DNA of 15,052 nucleotides from an uncultured Coriobacteriaceae bacterium (GTDB taxonomy: Bacteria; Actinomycetota; Coriobacteriia; Coriobacteriales; QAMH01): the NCBI GenBank assembly GCA_902783925.1, contig CACZSV010000047.1, positions 1-15,052 of the forward strand. The letters are read 5' to 3'. The notes under the pieces are model-generated. The model saw only the letters and a list, made by a program, of their open reading frames with translations. It was not told where the DNA came from and did no database searches. Below, one piece after another: positions 1 to 6,741 of this stretch (position 1 is its first letter; each line of letters starts with the position of its first letter). Both the position numbers and the translations under genes were made by a program.

Positions 1-1
1 A

Positions 2-1249
2 TGCGGCCGTTGCCTATTCACGTACCGTCGGCGCCGTCAAGAGGATGGGGAACGCGCTGCTGCTGTTCTGACGCGCCCATTCACGTTCTTTATCACGATG
101 CTTACGAGTATTGACTCGGTCATGACGGTGCTCATTGCACGCGAGCTTCTGACAAAAGCCGGTATGGGCGAATCGAACCCGCTCTTGGCCGTTCCTGCCG
201 TTATGTTGGGCGTTGGCATGATTGCCGGCCAAGGCCTCTATTCCTTCTTCGGCTCGCGCGTTGGGGTGCGTAAGCTCATGTTTGCTGGTTCGCTTGTCAT
301 GTTCATATGTGCATGTGTCACGTTTTTCGCGGTCGCCTCGGGCATCTTCTGGGCATACTGTGCCGCGAAGTTACTGATGGCTGTACCGTTTGGAATGCTC
401 TATGCGCTGGGCTACTCGCTACCGCGCATTGCCGCGGACGACGGGATTCGCGGTCAGGCGGCTGGCGGCGTGAAACGTACAGACACCTCGGCAGCAGCGC
501 TTGGGACCGTGCTCGGTGGTTATGCTGCCCAGACGTTTGGCAACGTGTGGGTGTATGCGCTTGTTGCGGTCGCATGCCTGCCCGTTATCTTGATGGCGTT
601 GAATCTTTTGCCGCGTGGCATGCAGCCCCTCGAAAAGCTTGCTCAGCCCGATAGCAAGGAAGGGCGCATCAGCAGTTTTGTGAAAACGCCCATTGCGCTT
701 GGGCTTGCGCTGTTCATTGTGCTGCCTGCCACATTGGCTGCAGGGTATTCGTCGTTCCTCTTCCCGCTGTTCTCCAGCTATTTTGGACTGACAAAAGCCC
801 AGGTCAATAACATTGCTGTGCTCGGCCAGCTTGTCGTGTTCGTTCTTATCAACTCGATAGATTCCATGGAAGCCCGCTATGGAAAATGGAAGGTGACCAC
901 GATTGCCATAGCGCTGCTTGGTTTGGTATTCCTGCTGTTTGCCGTGAATACAACACTTGTGTGGTCAATCGCCGTCATTGCGCTCGTGGGTGTGCTTGGC
1001 AAGTCTTCGGATGGGTGGAAGGCTATGTGGTTGAAAAGCGCAGGCGATACTGGTGTCTCTGCAGGACGTGGTACCAGCTCTATGCTTGTTACGCGCAGTT
1101 TTGCGCTCATCGTTCAGCCATTTATCATGGGCGCGCTGCTGGGATTGACCGATGCGGTGGCAGTTATTGTTATTGGGCTGATTTGCGCGGTGTGTGCTGG
1201 CTTGTTCTTCTTGGTGACCCGCCGCACATCGCTCGTGAAAATGCGATAA
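2..1249 (+). CDS. MFS-type membrane transporter, 5' end cut off by the window edge
   Basis: The frame is open from base 2, and no ATG, GTG or TTG occurs in it before the ATG at 98. That ATG falls inside the first membrane helix, so the real start lies upstream of the window. I count about 12 hydrophobic segments: one around nt 77-145, five more up to about nt 610, a polar loop rich in Gln, Lys and Glu at about 615-680, then six to the end. This 6+6 layout with a central loop is typical of the major facilitator superfamily. The loop after the second helix (G-S-R-V-G-V-R-K) resembles MFS motif A without its Asp. An Arg-rich stretch (RRRRQ) precedes helix 1 and would be cytoplasmic. Substrate unknown. 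The next gene, 147 bp downstream, has its own likely promoter. Confident in the superfamily, not in the function. Confidence 0.8.
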   Translation, partial: CGRCLFTYRRRRQEDGERAAAVLTRPFTFFITMLTSIDSVMTVLIARELLTKAGMGESNPLLAVPAVMLGVGMIAGQGLYSFFGSRVGVRKLMFAGSLVMFICACVTFFAVASGIFWAYCAAKLLMAVPFGMLYALGYSLPRIAADDGIRGQAAGGVKRTDTSAAALGTVLGGYAAQTFGNVWVYALVAVACLPVILMALNLLPRGMQPLEKLAQPDSKEGRISSFVKTPIALGLALFIVLPATLAAGYSSFLFPLFSSYFGLTKAQVNNIAVLGQLVVFVLINSIDSMEARYGKWKVTTIAIALLGLVFLLFAVNTTLVWSIAVIALVGVLGKSSDGWKAMWLKSAGDTGVSAGRGTSSMLVTRSFALIVQPFIMGALLGLTDAVAVIVIGLICAVCAGLFFLVTRRTSLVKMR

Positions 1250-1363
1250 CGGGAACCGCGTGGGACTCAGCATCCCTGTCAATTTGCATCAGGCGCCGTT
1301 CGTCGAAGCCGCTCATCTGGCACTTTGCATCCTCATCACACCCGAATTGATAGTCCTGTTTAA

Positions 1364-1372
1364 TGGTATATT
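1364..1372 (+). promoter_or_regulatory. Extended -10 promoter for the membrane phosphatase gene
   Basis: TGG followed by TATATT gives a TGn extended -10 element. A TTGATA lies at 1347-1352, but only 14 bases upstream, so it is a poor -35; an extended -10 can work without one. The expected start of transcription near 1379 leaves a short leader holding the ribosome binding site. Inferred from motif and position only. Confidence 0.5.
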
Positions 1373-1396
1373 GCCCACGGAGACATACAGGGGGTC

Positions 1397-3991
1397 ATGA
1401 TGAAGGACAAGGTGTATAGCTCTGGTTGGTTATGCGGGTCGGCTGTCGACCTGAAGCCAGCCTATCGCGTGGTGTTTACATTCCTTTTTGCCCTGTTGGC
1501 CGCCTCACTTTGCTTTTCGCAATTCGGCATCATATCGCTCGGCAGCACGGTGCAAGGAGATCTGAATCTTGTTCTATTGCTCATCCCGGCGGTTTTGTGT
1601 GCAGCCTTGTTCGGTTTTGTCTCGGGAGCTGCTGTCGGCATCATCACCGGCATCCTGCTTATGGCCCGCGCGTACTGGACTCCCACGAGCTTCTTCGACA
1701 TGTTTTTACCAGAACCTCTTCTTTCTGTTGTGCCTACCGCCGTCGGGAGCATCGCCATGGCTGCTGTCATCGCTTTGGGTGCATGGCGCTGGCCCAGCGA
1801 CCAGTCATCGGAAACGAGCGGGTGGAAACGAGTAAGCGTGCCGCGCATGGCAAGCATATTCGTGGGCTGTTTGCTGTTAACGCTGTGCTTCTCATACGGA
1901 GGACGCGGAGCGCTGCTTCTTGACGCGGCAGACACATTCAATGTGAATCCCAATTTGGTCAAGGCGTACATGGGAAACATGATGAACCCGTATCTATTCC
2001 TCGAGGCCATGATCAACGCCATCGCATGCACAGTGGTGTGTGTTGCCATCGAGATTATAGATGCAAACCGACGCGCAGGGTCATGGGCAAACGACATGAG
2101 CTCCGTGTTCAGCCTCTGGCTCTTTTTTTCTATGGTGTTCGTGTTCATGATCGCCTCAGCCGCATCGTTTTGCATCGAGACGGTGCGCGCAGATCGCGAG
2201 ACGTCGCAGATGCTGAATGCGGAACTCGATTACATCGAGCAGCAGATAGCGTATCGGCAGGCTCAGGATGCGCCCATCAATAATCTTTTGGATGGCTATA
2301 CCGCCGACTGCAATGGCACCGTTGCTGCTGTGCGCGATTATGTAGTGGTCACATCGAATAATCCCGAATTCGATGGCAAACCGGTTGTGGGGACCTTTGT
2401 CGAAAGCGAGGCTGAATTCGATGCGCTTGCTGCGGACTCCAGCCAATTCACCGCATACGAAAGCGACAGCCGTTCCTTTGTCGTCATGGAGTTTCGTATT
2501 TTTTCGGACTATGTGCTGTTCGCCTACATGCCGCTTCCCGCGACGTATATCAATCGAACTTCGACGCTGTTGAATAACGCCGTTTTCTTCTTGGTGATGT
2601 TCGCGGTCGTGTTTATCGCTGCGCGTCGTTTGCTTCGCGGTGTCGTAGTTGCGCCGATACACCGTACCAACGATACGCTCGAGCTCATCACCGGCGGCGA
2701 TCTGCGTAAGCGCGTAGACGAGCATGGCGTGGTGGAATTCACAGCGCTCTCGAATGGTATCAATTCGACGGTATCGGCTCTGAAGGGCACCATCGCCGAA
2801 GTCGAGCAACGCAACGCCCAGGACCTTGCCACGGCCAAGGCTATTCAGGAATCCGCCTTGCCGCGCGAGTTTCCGCCGTTTCCCGATATCGATATGTTCG
2901 ATATTTACGCCTCGATGAAGACGGCAAAAGAAGTCGGTGGCGATTTCTATGATTTCTTCCTCATCGAAAACGACGCCACAAGTGCTCCCGCGCTAGGCTT
3001 TGTCATGGCCGACGTAAGCGGCAAGGGCATACCCGCTGCGCTGTTTATGATGACGGCTAAAACGCAGATCAGAAATTATATGGAAAGCGGGCTGCCCGTA
3101 GACGAAGCTGTCGTTGCAGCAAACCACCAGCTGTGCATCGGCAATGACGCTGGCATGTTTGTGACGATGTGGGTGGGTGTGCTCGATTATGGGACGGGCA
3201 TGATGTCGTTCGTGAACGCCGGGCATAACCCGCCGATGCTCCTGCATGAAGGGAAATGGGAATGGATCAAAGACACATCGGGCATGCCTTTGGGGCTTTT
3301 CGACGGAATTCCGTATGAGCGCTTCGAGCGTAAGCTCGAGGCTGGAGATATGCTCTATGCCTATACCGATGGTGTAACCGAGGCTATGGATGTCGACGGG
3401 AATCTGTTCGGCGAGGCTCGGCTCAAGGCTACGCTCAACGAGTTTGCCAGTTTAAACCCACGCTCGGTAGGCGTGGGAGTTCGTCGCGCCATAACTGAGT
3501 TCACGCTCGATGCCGAGCAATCAGATGATATAACCATGCTCATCTTGAAGTATGGCGTACCGCCTGAAAGAAAAGCCGTCATGGTTTTACCCGCCGATGA
3601 CAAACAGCTTATACACGTTTACAACTTCATTCACGAGGAACTGCACCGTCGTGGCGCGCCAAAAACGGTTTACAACCCGCTCGATATTGCAGCCGAGGAG
3701 CTGTTCGTGAACGTGTGCCGCTATGCGTACCCCGATGCTACATCTGAAAACCCCGGCGAGGTTCGGATCAGTTTTGAATACGAGTCGAATCCACCTGCGC
3801 TCACAGTGCAAATTGCCGACGATGGCGTTCCCTATGATCCGCTGGCCAAGCCAGACGCCGTGACTCCCGATGATATTGCCGATGTTCCCATCGGTGGCCT
3901 GGGAATACTCATGGCCAAACGTAGCGTCGACGAGATGTCATATGAGCGCGTGGGCCAAAGCAACGCTGTCACCTTCAAGAAAGCCTGGTAG
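1397..3991 (+). CDS. Membrane sensor protein phosphatase: SpoIIE-type PP2C fused to an anti-sigma-like ATPase domain
   Basis: An 864-residue regulator, numbered from ATG 1397. ATG 1400 is better spaced from AGGGGG at 1389-1394 and may be the true start. Order: several membrane helices at about 23-225, one at about 236-258, an extracytoplasmic segment to about 390, a helix at about 393-410, a HAMP-like linker (411-465), a PP2C/SpoIIE phosphatase (about 475-720) and a C-terminal HATPase domain (about 730-864). Phosphatase metal motifs are visible: VGGDFYD 513-519, DVSGKG 539-544, NAGHNPP 607-613, YTDGVTEA 656-663, SDDITML 709-715. The ATPase part has EELFVNV (N box, 767-773), DDG 808-810 and GGLGI 833-837, as in RsbW/SpoIIAB. 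Known relatives dephosphorylate an anti-sigma-factor antagonist while the kinase domain phosphorylates it or binds a sigma factor; here both activities would sit on one polypeptide. No STAS partner or sigma factor is in the window. Ligand unknown. Confidence 0.88.
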   Translation: MMKDKVYSSGWLCGSAVDLKPAYRVVFTFLFALLAASLCFSQFGIISLGSTVQGDLNLVLLLIPAVLCAALFGFVSGAAVGIITGILLMARAYWTPTSFFDMFLPEPLLSVVPTAVGSIAMAAVIALGAWRWPSDQSSETSGWKRVSVPRMASIFVGCLLLTLCFSYGGRGALLLDAADTFNVNPNLVKAYMGNMMNPYLFLEAMINAIACTVVCVAIEIIDANRRAGSWANDMSSVFSLWLFFSMVFVFMIASAASFCIETVRADRETSQMLNAELDYIEQQIAYRQAQDAPINNLLDGYTADCNGTVAAVRDYVVVTSNNPEFDGKPVVGTFVESEAEFDALAADSSQFTAYESDSRSFVVMEFRIFSDYVLFAYMPLPATYINRTSTLLNNAVFFLVMFAVVFIAARRLLRGVVVAPIHRTNDTLELITGGDLRKRVDEHGVVEFTALSNGINSTVSALKGTIAEVEQRNAQDLATAKAIQESALPREFPPFPDIDMFDIYASMKTAKEVGGDFYDFFLIENDATSAPALGFVMADVSGKGIPAALFMMTAKTQIRNYMESGLPVDEAVVAANHQLCIGNDAGMFVTMWVGVLDYGTGMMSFVNAGHNPPMLLHEGKWEWIKDTSGMPLGLFDGIPYERFERKLEAGDMLYAYTDGVTEAMDVDGNLFGEARLKATLNEFASLNPRSVGVGVRRAITEFTLDAEQSDDITMLILKYGVPPERKAVMVLPADDKQLIHVYNFIHEELHRRGAPKTVYNPLDIAAEELFVNVCRYAYPDATSENPGEVRISFEYESNPPALTVQIADDGVPYDPLAKPDAVTPDDIADVPIGGLGILMAKRSVDEMSYERVGQSNAVTFKKAW

Positions 3992-4234
3992 GCGCCGTCC
4001 CTGCGATACGCCCCAACGAATACCGCCCCACGCCAATTGCAAACGACCACACACCGGTCCCGAGTTCTTTGTTAGGCTGCCTAGAAACTATGCATATTTG
4101 CTGATATCGAAGCTTCGTCAAATGAACATATGTCGCTGCCTTCCTTCTGCTCTCCATTACTTTTTGCCCGAACGGATATCCACCGCATACGAGCAGCTCA
4201 TTGGGTATTCGCCTTCAGCGAGAGTCACTTGGCG
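3992..4234 (+). other. Intergenic region with two inverted repeats
   Basis: No convincing gene. A near-palindrome at 4069-4087 has arms TAGGC/GCCTA around a single T, with 7 of 9 positions matching over 19 bases, the geometry of a dimeric repressor operator. Just downstream, ATTTG (4096-4100) and CAAAT (4119-4123) flank the perfect palindrome CGAAGCTTCG (4108-4117), with CATATT at 4093 and CATATG at 4127 further out. No U-run follows, so these are not intrinsic terminators. They could be operators for an undetected small transcript or simply chance. Confidence 0.35.
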
Positions 4235-4240
4235 TATAAT
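4235..4240 (+). promoter_or_regulatory. Consensus -10 box (TATAAT) for the HAD-mutY pair
   Basis: A perfect TATAAT lies 37 bases upstream of the TTG start at 4277. No good -35 is visible at 16-18 bases (CCTTCA at 4212 is the nearest). Transcription would begin near 4247, which puts the ATG at 4256 only about nine bases into the RNA with no ribosome site and supports the later TTG start. Confidence 0.5.
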
Positions 4241-4276
4241 CGCCTCGTTTGAATAATGCTTTGGGAGGAATGCGCG

Positions 4277-4942
4277 TTGGTCCGTGTTGCCGCATTTGAT
4301 TTAGATGGAACGATTCTCGACGGTGAGTCGCCGCTCAAGTTGACGACGAGCCTGTTGCGTCATCGTGAGCTGCCTATTCACAAGGGGCTTGCTATGGGTA
4401 TTTGGGGGATTCGCTACCGTCTCCGCCTGCCGCAAGTCGAGTCGACTCCTCGCGAGTTGTTGTTTTCCGCACTTACCGAGCCAACTGTCGAAGAAGTGGA
4501 TGCGGAAATCATGGATGTCTACGAGCGGCGCATTCGCAAGTGCATTCGCCCTGGCGCTATTCGCGAAATCGAGCGTTGCAGAAAAGATGGCATGAGGCTT
4601 GTCCTGGCTTCCGCCTCATTCAAACCCATCACAACCGCCATAGTCGAGGAACTGGGGTTCGATGCCCAAGTGAGTACCATCATGGAAGAACGCGACGGGC
4701 ATTATACGGGCAGGGTCGTGGGCGTGCCAGTTCAAGGTCGTGAAAAACTGCGTCTGCTCATTCAGGTGTGTGTCGATAAATTCGGGTCGCGTGCATGGAC
4801 ACTCGAGCGGGCGTACACGGATCATTACAGCGATATCCCTATGCTTGACTTTGCAAAAGAAGTCACGGTCGTCGATCCGGACAACAAGCTCGAGCGCATT
4901 GCGAAAAAGCGCGGCTGGACCATTGCCGATTGGGATAAATAG
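4277..4942 (+). CDS. HAD superfamily IB phosphatase (phosphoserine-phosphatase-like)
   Basis: A 221-residue cytosolic phosphatase of the HAD subfamily IB. I chose TTG 4277 because GGGAGGA (4263-4269) lies seven bases upstream and the protein then begins MVRVAAFDLDGT, normal for the family; the in-frame ATG at 4256 has no ribosome site and sits too close to the -10. Motif I is D8-L-D10-G-T (nucleophile and acid), motif II is S112-A-S, motif III a Lys near 157, and motif IV D182-HYS-D186. The end, VVDPDNKLERIAKKRGW, is typical of SerB/CicA-type HAD-IB proteins. The cap is the helical C1 type between motifs I and II. The substrate cannot be read: phosphoserine is possible, but HAD-IB members also act on phospholipid phosphates or other small phosphates. 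mutY follows after three bases, so the two are probably co-transcribed. Confidence 0.85.
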   Translation: MVRVAAFDLDGTILDGESPLKLTTSLLRHRELPIHKGLAMGIWGIRYRLRLPQVESTPRELLFSALTEPTVEEVDAEIMDVYERRIRKCIRPGAIREIERCRKDGMRLVLASASFKPITTAIVEELGFDAQVSTIMEERDGHYTGRVVGVPVQGREKLRLLIQVCVDKFGSRAWTLERAYTDHYSDIPMLDFAKEVTVVDPDNKLERIAKKRGWTIADWDK

Positions 4943-4945
4943 GCT

Positions 4946-5797
4946 ATGAGCGTTACCCGTGCGAGACTCGCGCAGCTCAAAGAGACCGTTCGCGAACGAG
5001 GGGCCGAGCTGTATCGCGATCTTCCCTGGCGTAATACATTCGATCCATATGGGATACTTGTTTCTGAGGTCATGCTGCAGCAGACTCAGGTCTCGCGTGT
5101 GCAGGGCCGCTGGGAGGAATGGATCGACGCGTTTCCAACGCCGGCGGACCTGGCCGCAGCGCCGCTGCCAGTGGTGCTCGAACTATGGCAGGGCATGGGC
5201 TATAACCGTCGTGCGCTCAATCTTAAGAAGTGCGCTGAAACGCTTGTTTCTGAATTTGACGGTGAAATTCCGCACGACAAGAAGGCGCTGCTCTCGCTGC
5301 CGGGCGTCGGTCCCTCGACAGCTGCTGGCGTGCGCGTGTTCGCATTCTGCAAGCCCGATATATATGTGGAAACAAACGTGCGGGCGGTGTTCATTCACGA
5401 GCTGTTTCCAGACACAGAGCTTGTGGATGACAAAGAAATCATTCCGCTTGTCGAGGAGACATGTCCTCAAGACAAGACAGTGCGAAGCTGGTACTACGCT
5501 CTGCTCGATTACGGCGCCTACCTCAAGAAAACGCAGACGAACCCGACGCGCAAGAGCAAGCAGTATGCGCGGCAGTCGAAGTTCGAGGGAAGTCACCGGC
5601 AAAAACGTGCGTACCTGTTGCGTCGTGTGCTCGAAGGTGTTGCCTCAACGCAGGAGCTTGCCGATGACCTCGCTCAGTACGAGATGTCGAACAAACGTGA
5701 AGCGCCCTCTGCGCAAGAGACAGAGCGGATACTCGCGGAGCTCCAACAGGACGGATTCATCGAGCAAAGTGCAGGAGCATGGCTGTGTTCCGAATAG
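4946..5797 (+). CDS. mutY: MutY-like A/G-specific adenine glycosylase without iron-sulfur cluster
   Basis: A 283-residue HhH-GPD DNA glycosylase, a family that removes adenine opposite 8-oxoguanine or guanine. The N-terminal half fits MutY: LPWR 26-29, SEVMLQQTQVSRV 40-52 with the catalytic Glu41, LWQGMGYNRRALNL 80-93, and the helix-hairpin-helix LPGVGPSTAAGV 118-129. Two departures stand out. The general-base Asp of the VDGNV/VDTHV motif is replaced by Glu142 (VETNV). The four-cysteine [4Fe-4S] loop expected after about residue 190 is absent; that part is a Lys/Arg-rich stretch without Cys. The NUDIX-like 8-oxoG-reading domain is replaced by a short helical tail of about 65 residues, possibly a winged helix. 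Specificity is therefore less sure than for classical MutY. It starts three bases after the HAD gene, with only a weak ribosome site, so translation is probably coupled. Confidence 0.82.
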   Translation: MSVTRARLAQLKETVRERGAELYRDLPWRNTFDPYGILVSEVMLQQTQVSRVQGRWEEWIDAFPTPADLAAAPLPVVLELWQGMGYNRRALNLKKCAETLVSEFDGEIPHDKKALLSLPGVGPSTAAGVRVFAFCKPDIYVETNVRAVFIHELFPDTELVDDKEIIPLVEETCPQDKTVRSWYYALLDYGAYLKKTQTNPTRKSKQYARQSKFEGSHRQKRAYLLRRVLEGVASTQELADDLAQYEMSNKREAPSAQETERILAELQQDGFIEQSAGAWLCSE

Positions 5798-5799
5798 CA

Positions 5800-5808
5800 T
5801 GCTAGAAT
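5800..5808 (+). promoter_or_regulatory. Extended -10 promoter for pheA
   Basis: TGC followed by TAGAAT (5803-5808) forms an extended -10 immediately after the mutY stop codon. A poor -35 candidate (TGGCTG, 5780-5785) is 17 bases upstream. Transcription would start near 5815, about 36 bases before the pheA ATG. Confidence 0.5.
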
Positions 5809-5850
5809 CGCTCTCTATATTTTTTGCTGGCCCCGAGAGATAGGCGCAGA

Positions 5851-6699
5851 ATGAGCACCGACAAAAAGACCTATGCGTTCCTTGGTCCTGCAGGGACATT
5901 CAGCGATATGGCAGTGCGCGCGTTTGTCGAGCGTAAAACGATCGATGCCAACTACGAGCCCCTTGCTTGCGAAACGCTCGCAGACGTATTCGAGGCCGTT
6001 GACCGCGGTAAAGCGGATTACGGTGTCGTGCCTATCGAGAATTCGCTCGAAGGTTCTGTCACGGCGGTTCTCGATGCGTTTGCGTTCACGACGAGGGCGG
6101 AAATTCTCGGCGAAATCGCCCTGGATATCCATCAGGCTCTGTTACTTGCGCCTGGTGCAAAGCTGAGCGATATCAAAACGATTGCCTCTCATCCGCAGGG
6201 GATTGGCCAATGCCGTCGCTGGATTAATCGCAATCTGCCCGATTGCCAGTTGCGTCTTGCAGATTCAACCGCGGCCGCAGCCAAAATGGCCGCAGAGGAC
6301 AGCAGCGTTGCGGCTATCGCCTCGATACTTGCAGCAGAGCTCGTTGGCATCGATGTCTTCGAGGAGGCGATCGAGGATAACCTCAGCAGCCAGACGCGCT
6401 TCGTGCTTGTTGGGAAGGGCCCTGTTCAGCATGACGGTCCCGGCAAAAGCACGCTTGCGCTCTTCATGAACGCAGACCGCCCGGGTACGCTCCAGATGAT
6501 TCTCTCCGAGTTGTTCTATGCGGGTGTGAACTTGACTATGGTGCAGTCACGTCCGACCAAACGCGACCTTGGCGACTACATGTTCTTCATTGATATCGAC
6601 GGCTATGCCGACGAACCGAATATCGCCACGGCATTGAACTGCCTGCGCATGAAGATGCGTGAAGTCAAGGTTATAGGGTCATATCCACGTAGCGTGTAG
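5851..6699 (+). CDS. pheA: Prephenate dehydratase (phenylalanine biosynthesis)
   Basis: A 282-residue cytosolic enzyme that converts prephenate to phenylpyruvate in phenylalanine synthesis. ATG 5851 is preferred because the protein then opens as expected (YAFLGPAGTFS, residues 8-18); the longer reading from TTG 5824 adds Arg-rich residues and has no ribosome site. The catalytic domain covers about 7-187: NSLEGSV 64-70, SHPQGIGQC 113-121 and the signature SQTRF 180-184, whose Thr is catalytic in the family. A regulatory ACT domain follows (about 201-275), with PGTL 211-214 and QSRP 232-235. The usual phenylalanine-binding motif there is ESRP, so Glu is replaced by Gln. This is a monofunctional enzyme without a chorismate mutase domain; its length is normal. 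No attenuator or leader peptide was seen upstream. Confidence 0.93.
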   Translation: MSTDKKTYAFLGPAGTFSDMAVRAFVERKTIDANYEPLACETLADVFEAVDRGKADYGVVPIENSLEGSVTAVLDAFAFTTRAEILGEIALDIHQALLLAPGAKLSDIKTIASHPQGIGQCRRWINRNLPDCQLRLADSTAAAAKMAAEDSSVAAIASILAAELVGIDVFEEAIEDNLSSQTRFVLVGKGPVQHDGPGKSTLALFMNADRPGTLQMILSELFYAGVNLTMVQSRPTKRDLGDYMFFIDIDGYADEPNIATALNCLRMKMREVKVIGSYPRSV

Positions 6700-6729
6700 T
6701 TAGTATTTTCGCCCTTTTGCGTATTGCCG

Positions 6730-6735
6730 TATACT
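6730..6735 (+). promoter_or_regulatory. -10 box (TATACT) placed for a leaderless transcript
   Basis: TATACT ends six bases before ATG 6742, so transcription would begin at or next to the A of the start codon. No ribosome site precedes that ATG or the in-frame TTG 6724. The -35 is weak (TTTTCG at 6706-6711, spacer 18). Confidence 0.5.
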
Positions 6736-6741
6736 ATTGCC

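Noticed and set aside
3870..4256. 128-codon plus-strand frame crossing the end of the phosphatase gene
   Set aside because: Starts inside the phosphatase in another frame, no ribosome site, composition of a non-coding frame.
4256..4276. ATG 4256 as the start of the HAD gene
   Set aside because: It lies about nine bases after the predicted transcription start and has no ribosome site; TTG 4277 has a GGGAGGA seven bases upstream and gives the expected N-terminus.
5824..5850. TTG 5824 as the pheA start
   Set aside because: No ribosome site and added residues (LAPRDRRR) before a normal PheA N-terminus at ATG 5851.
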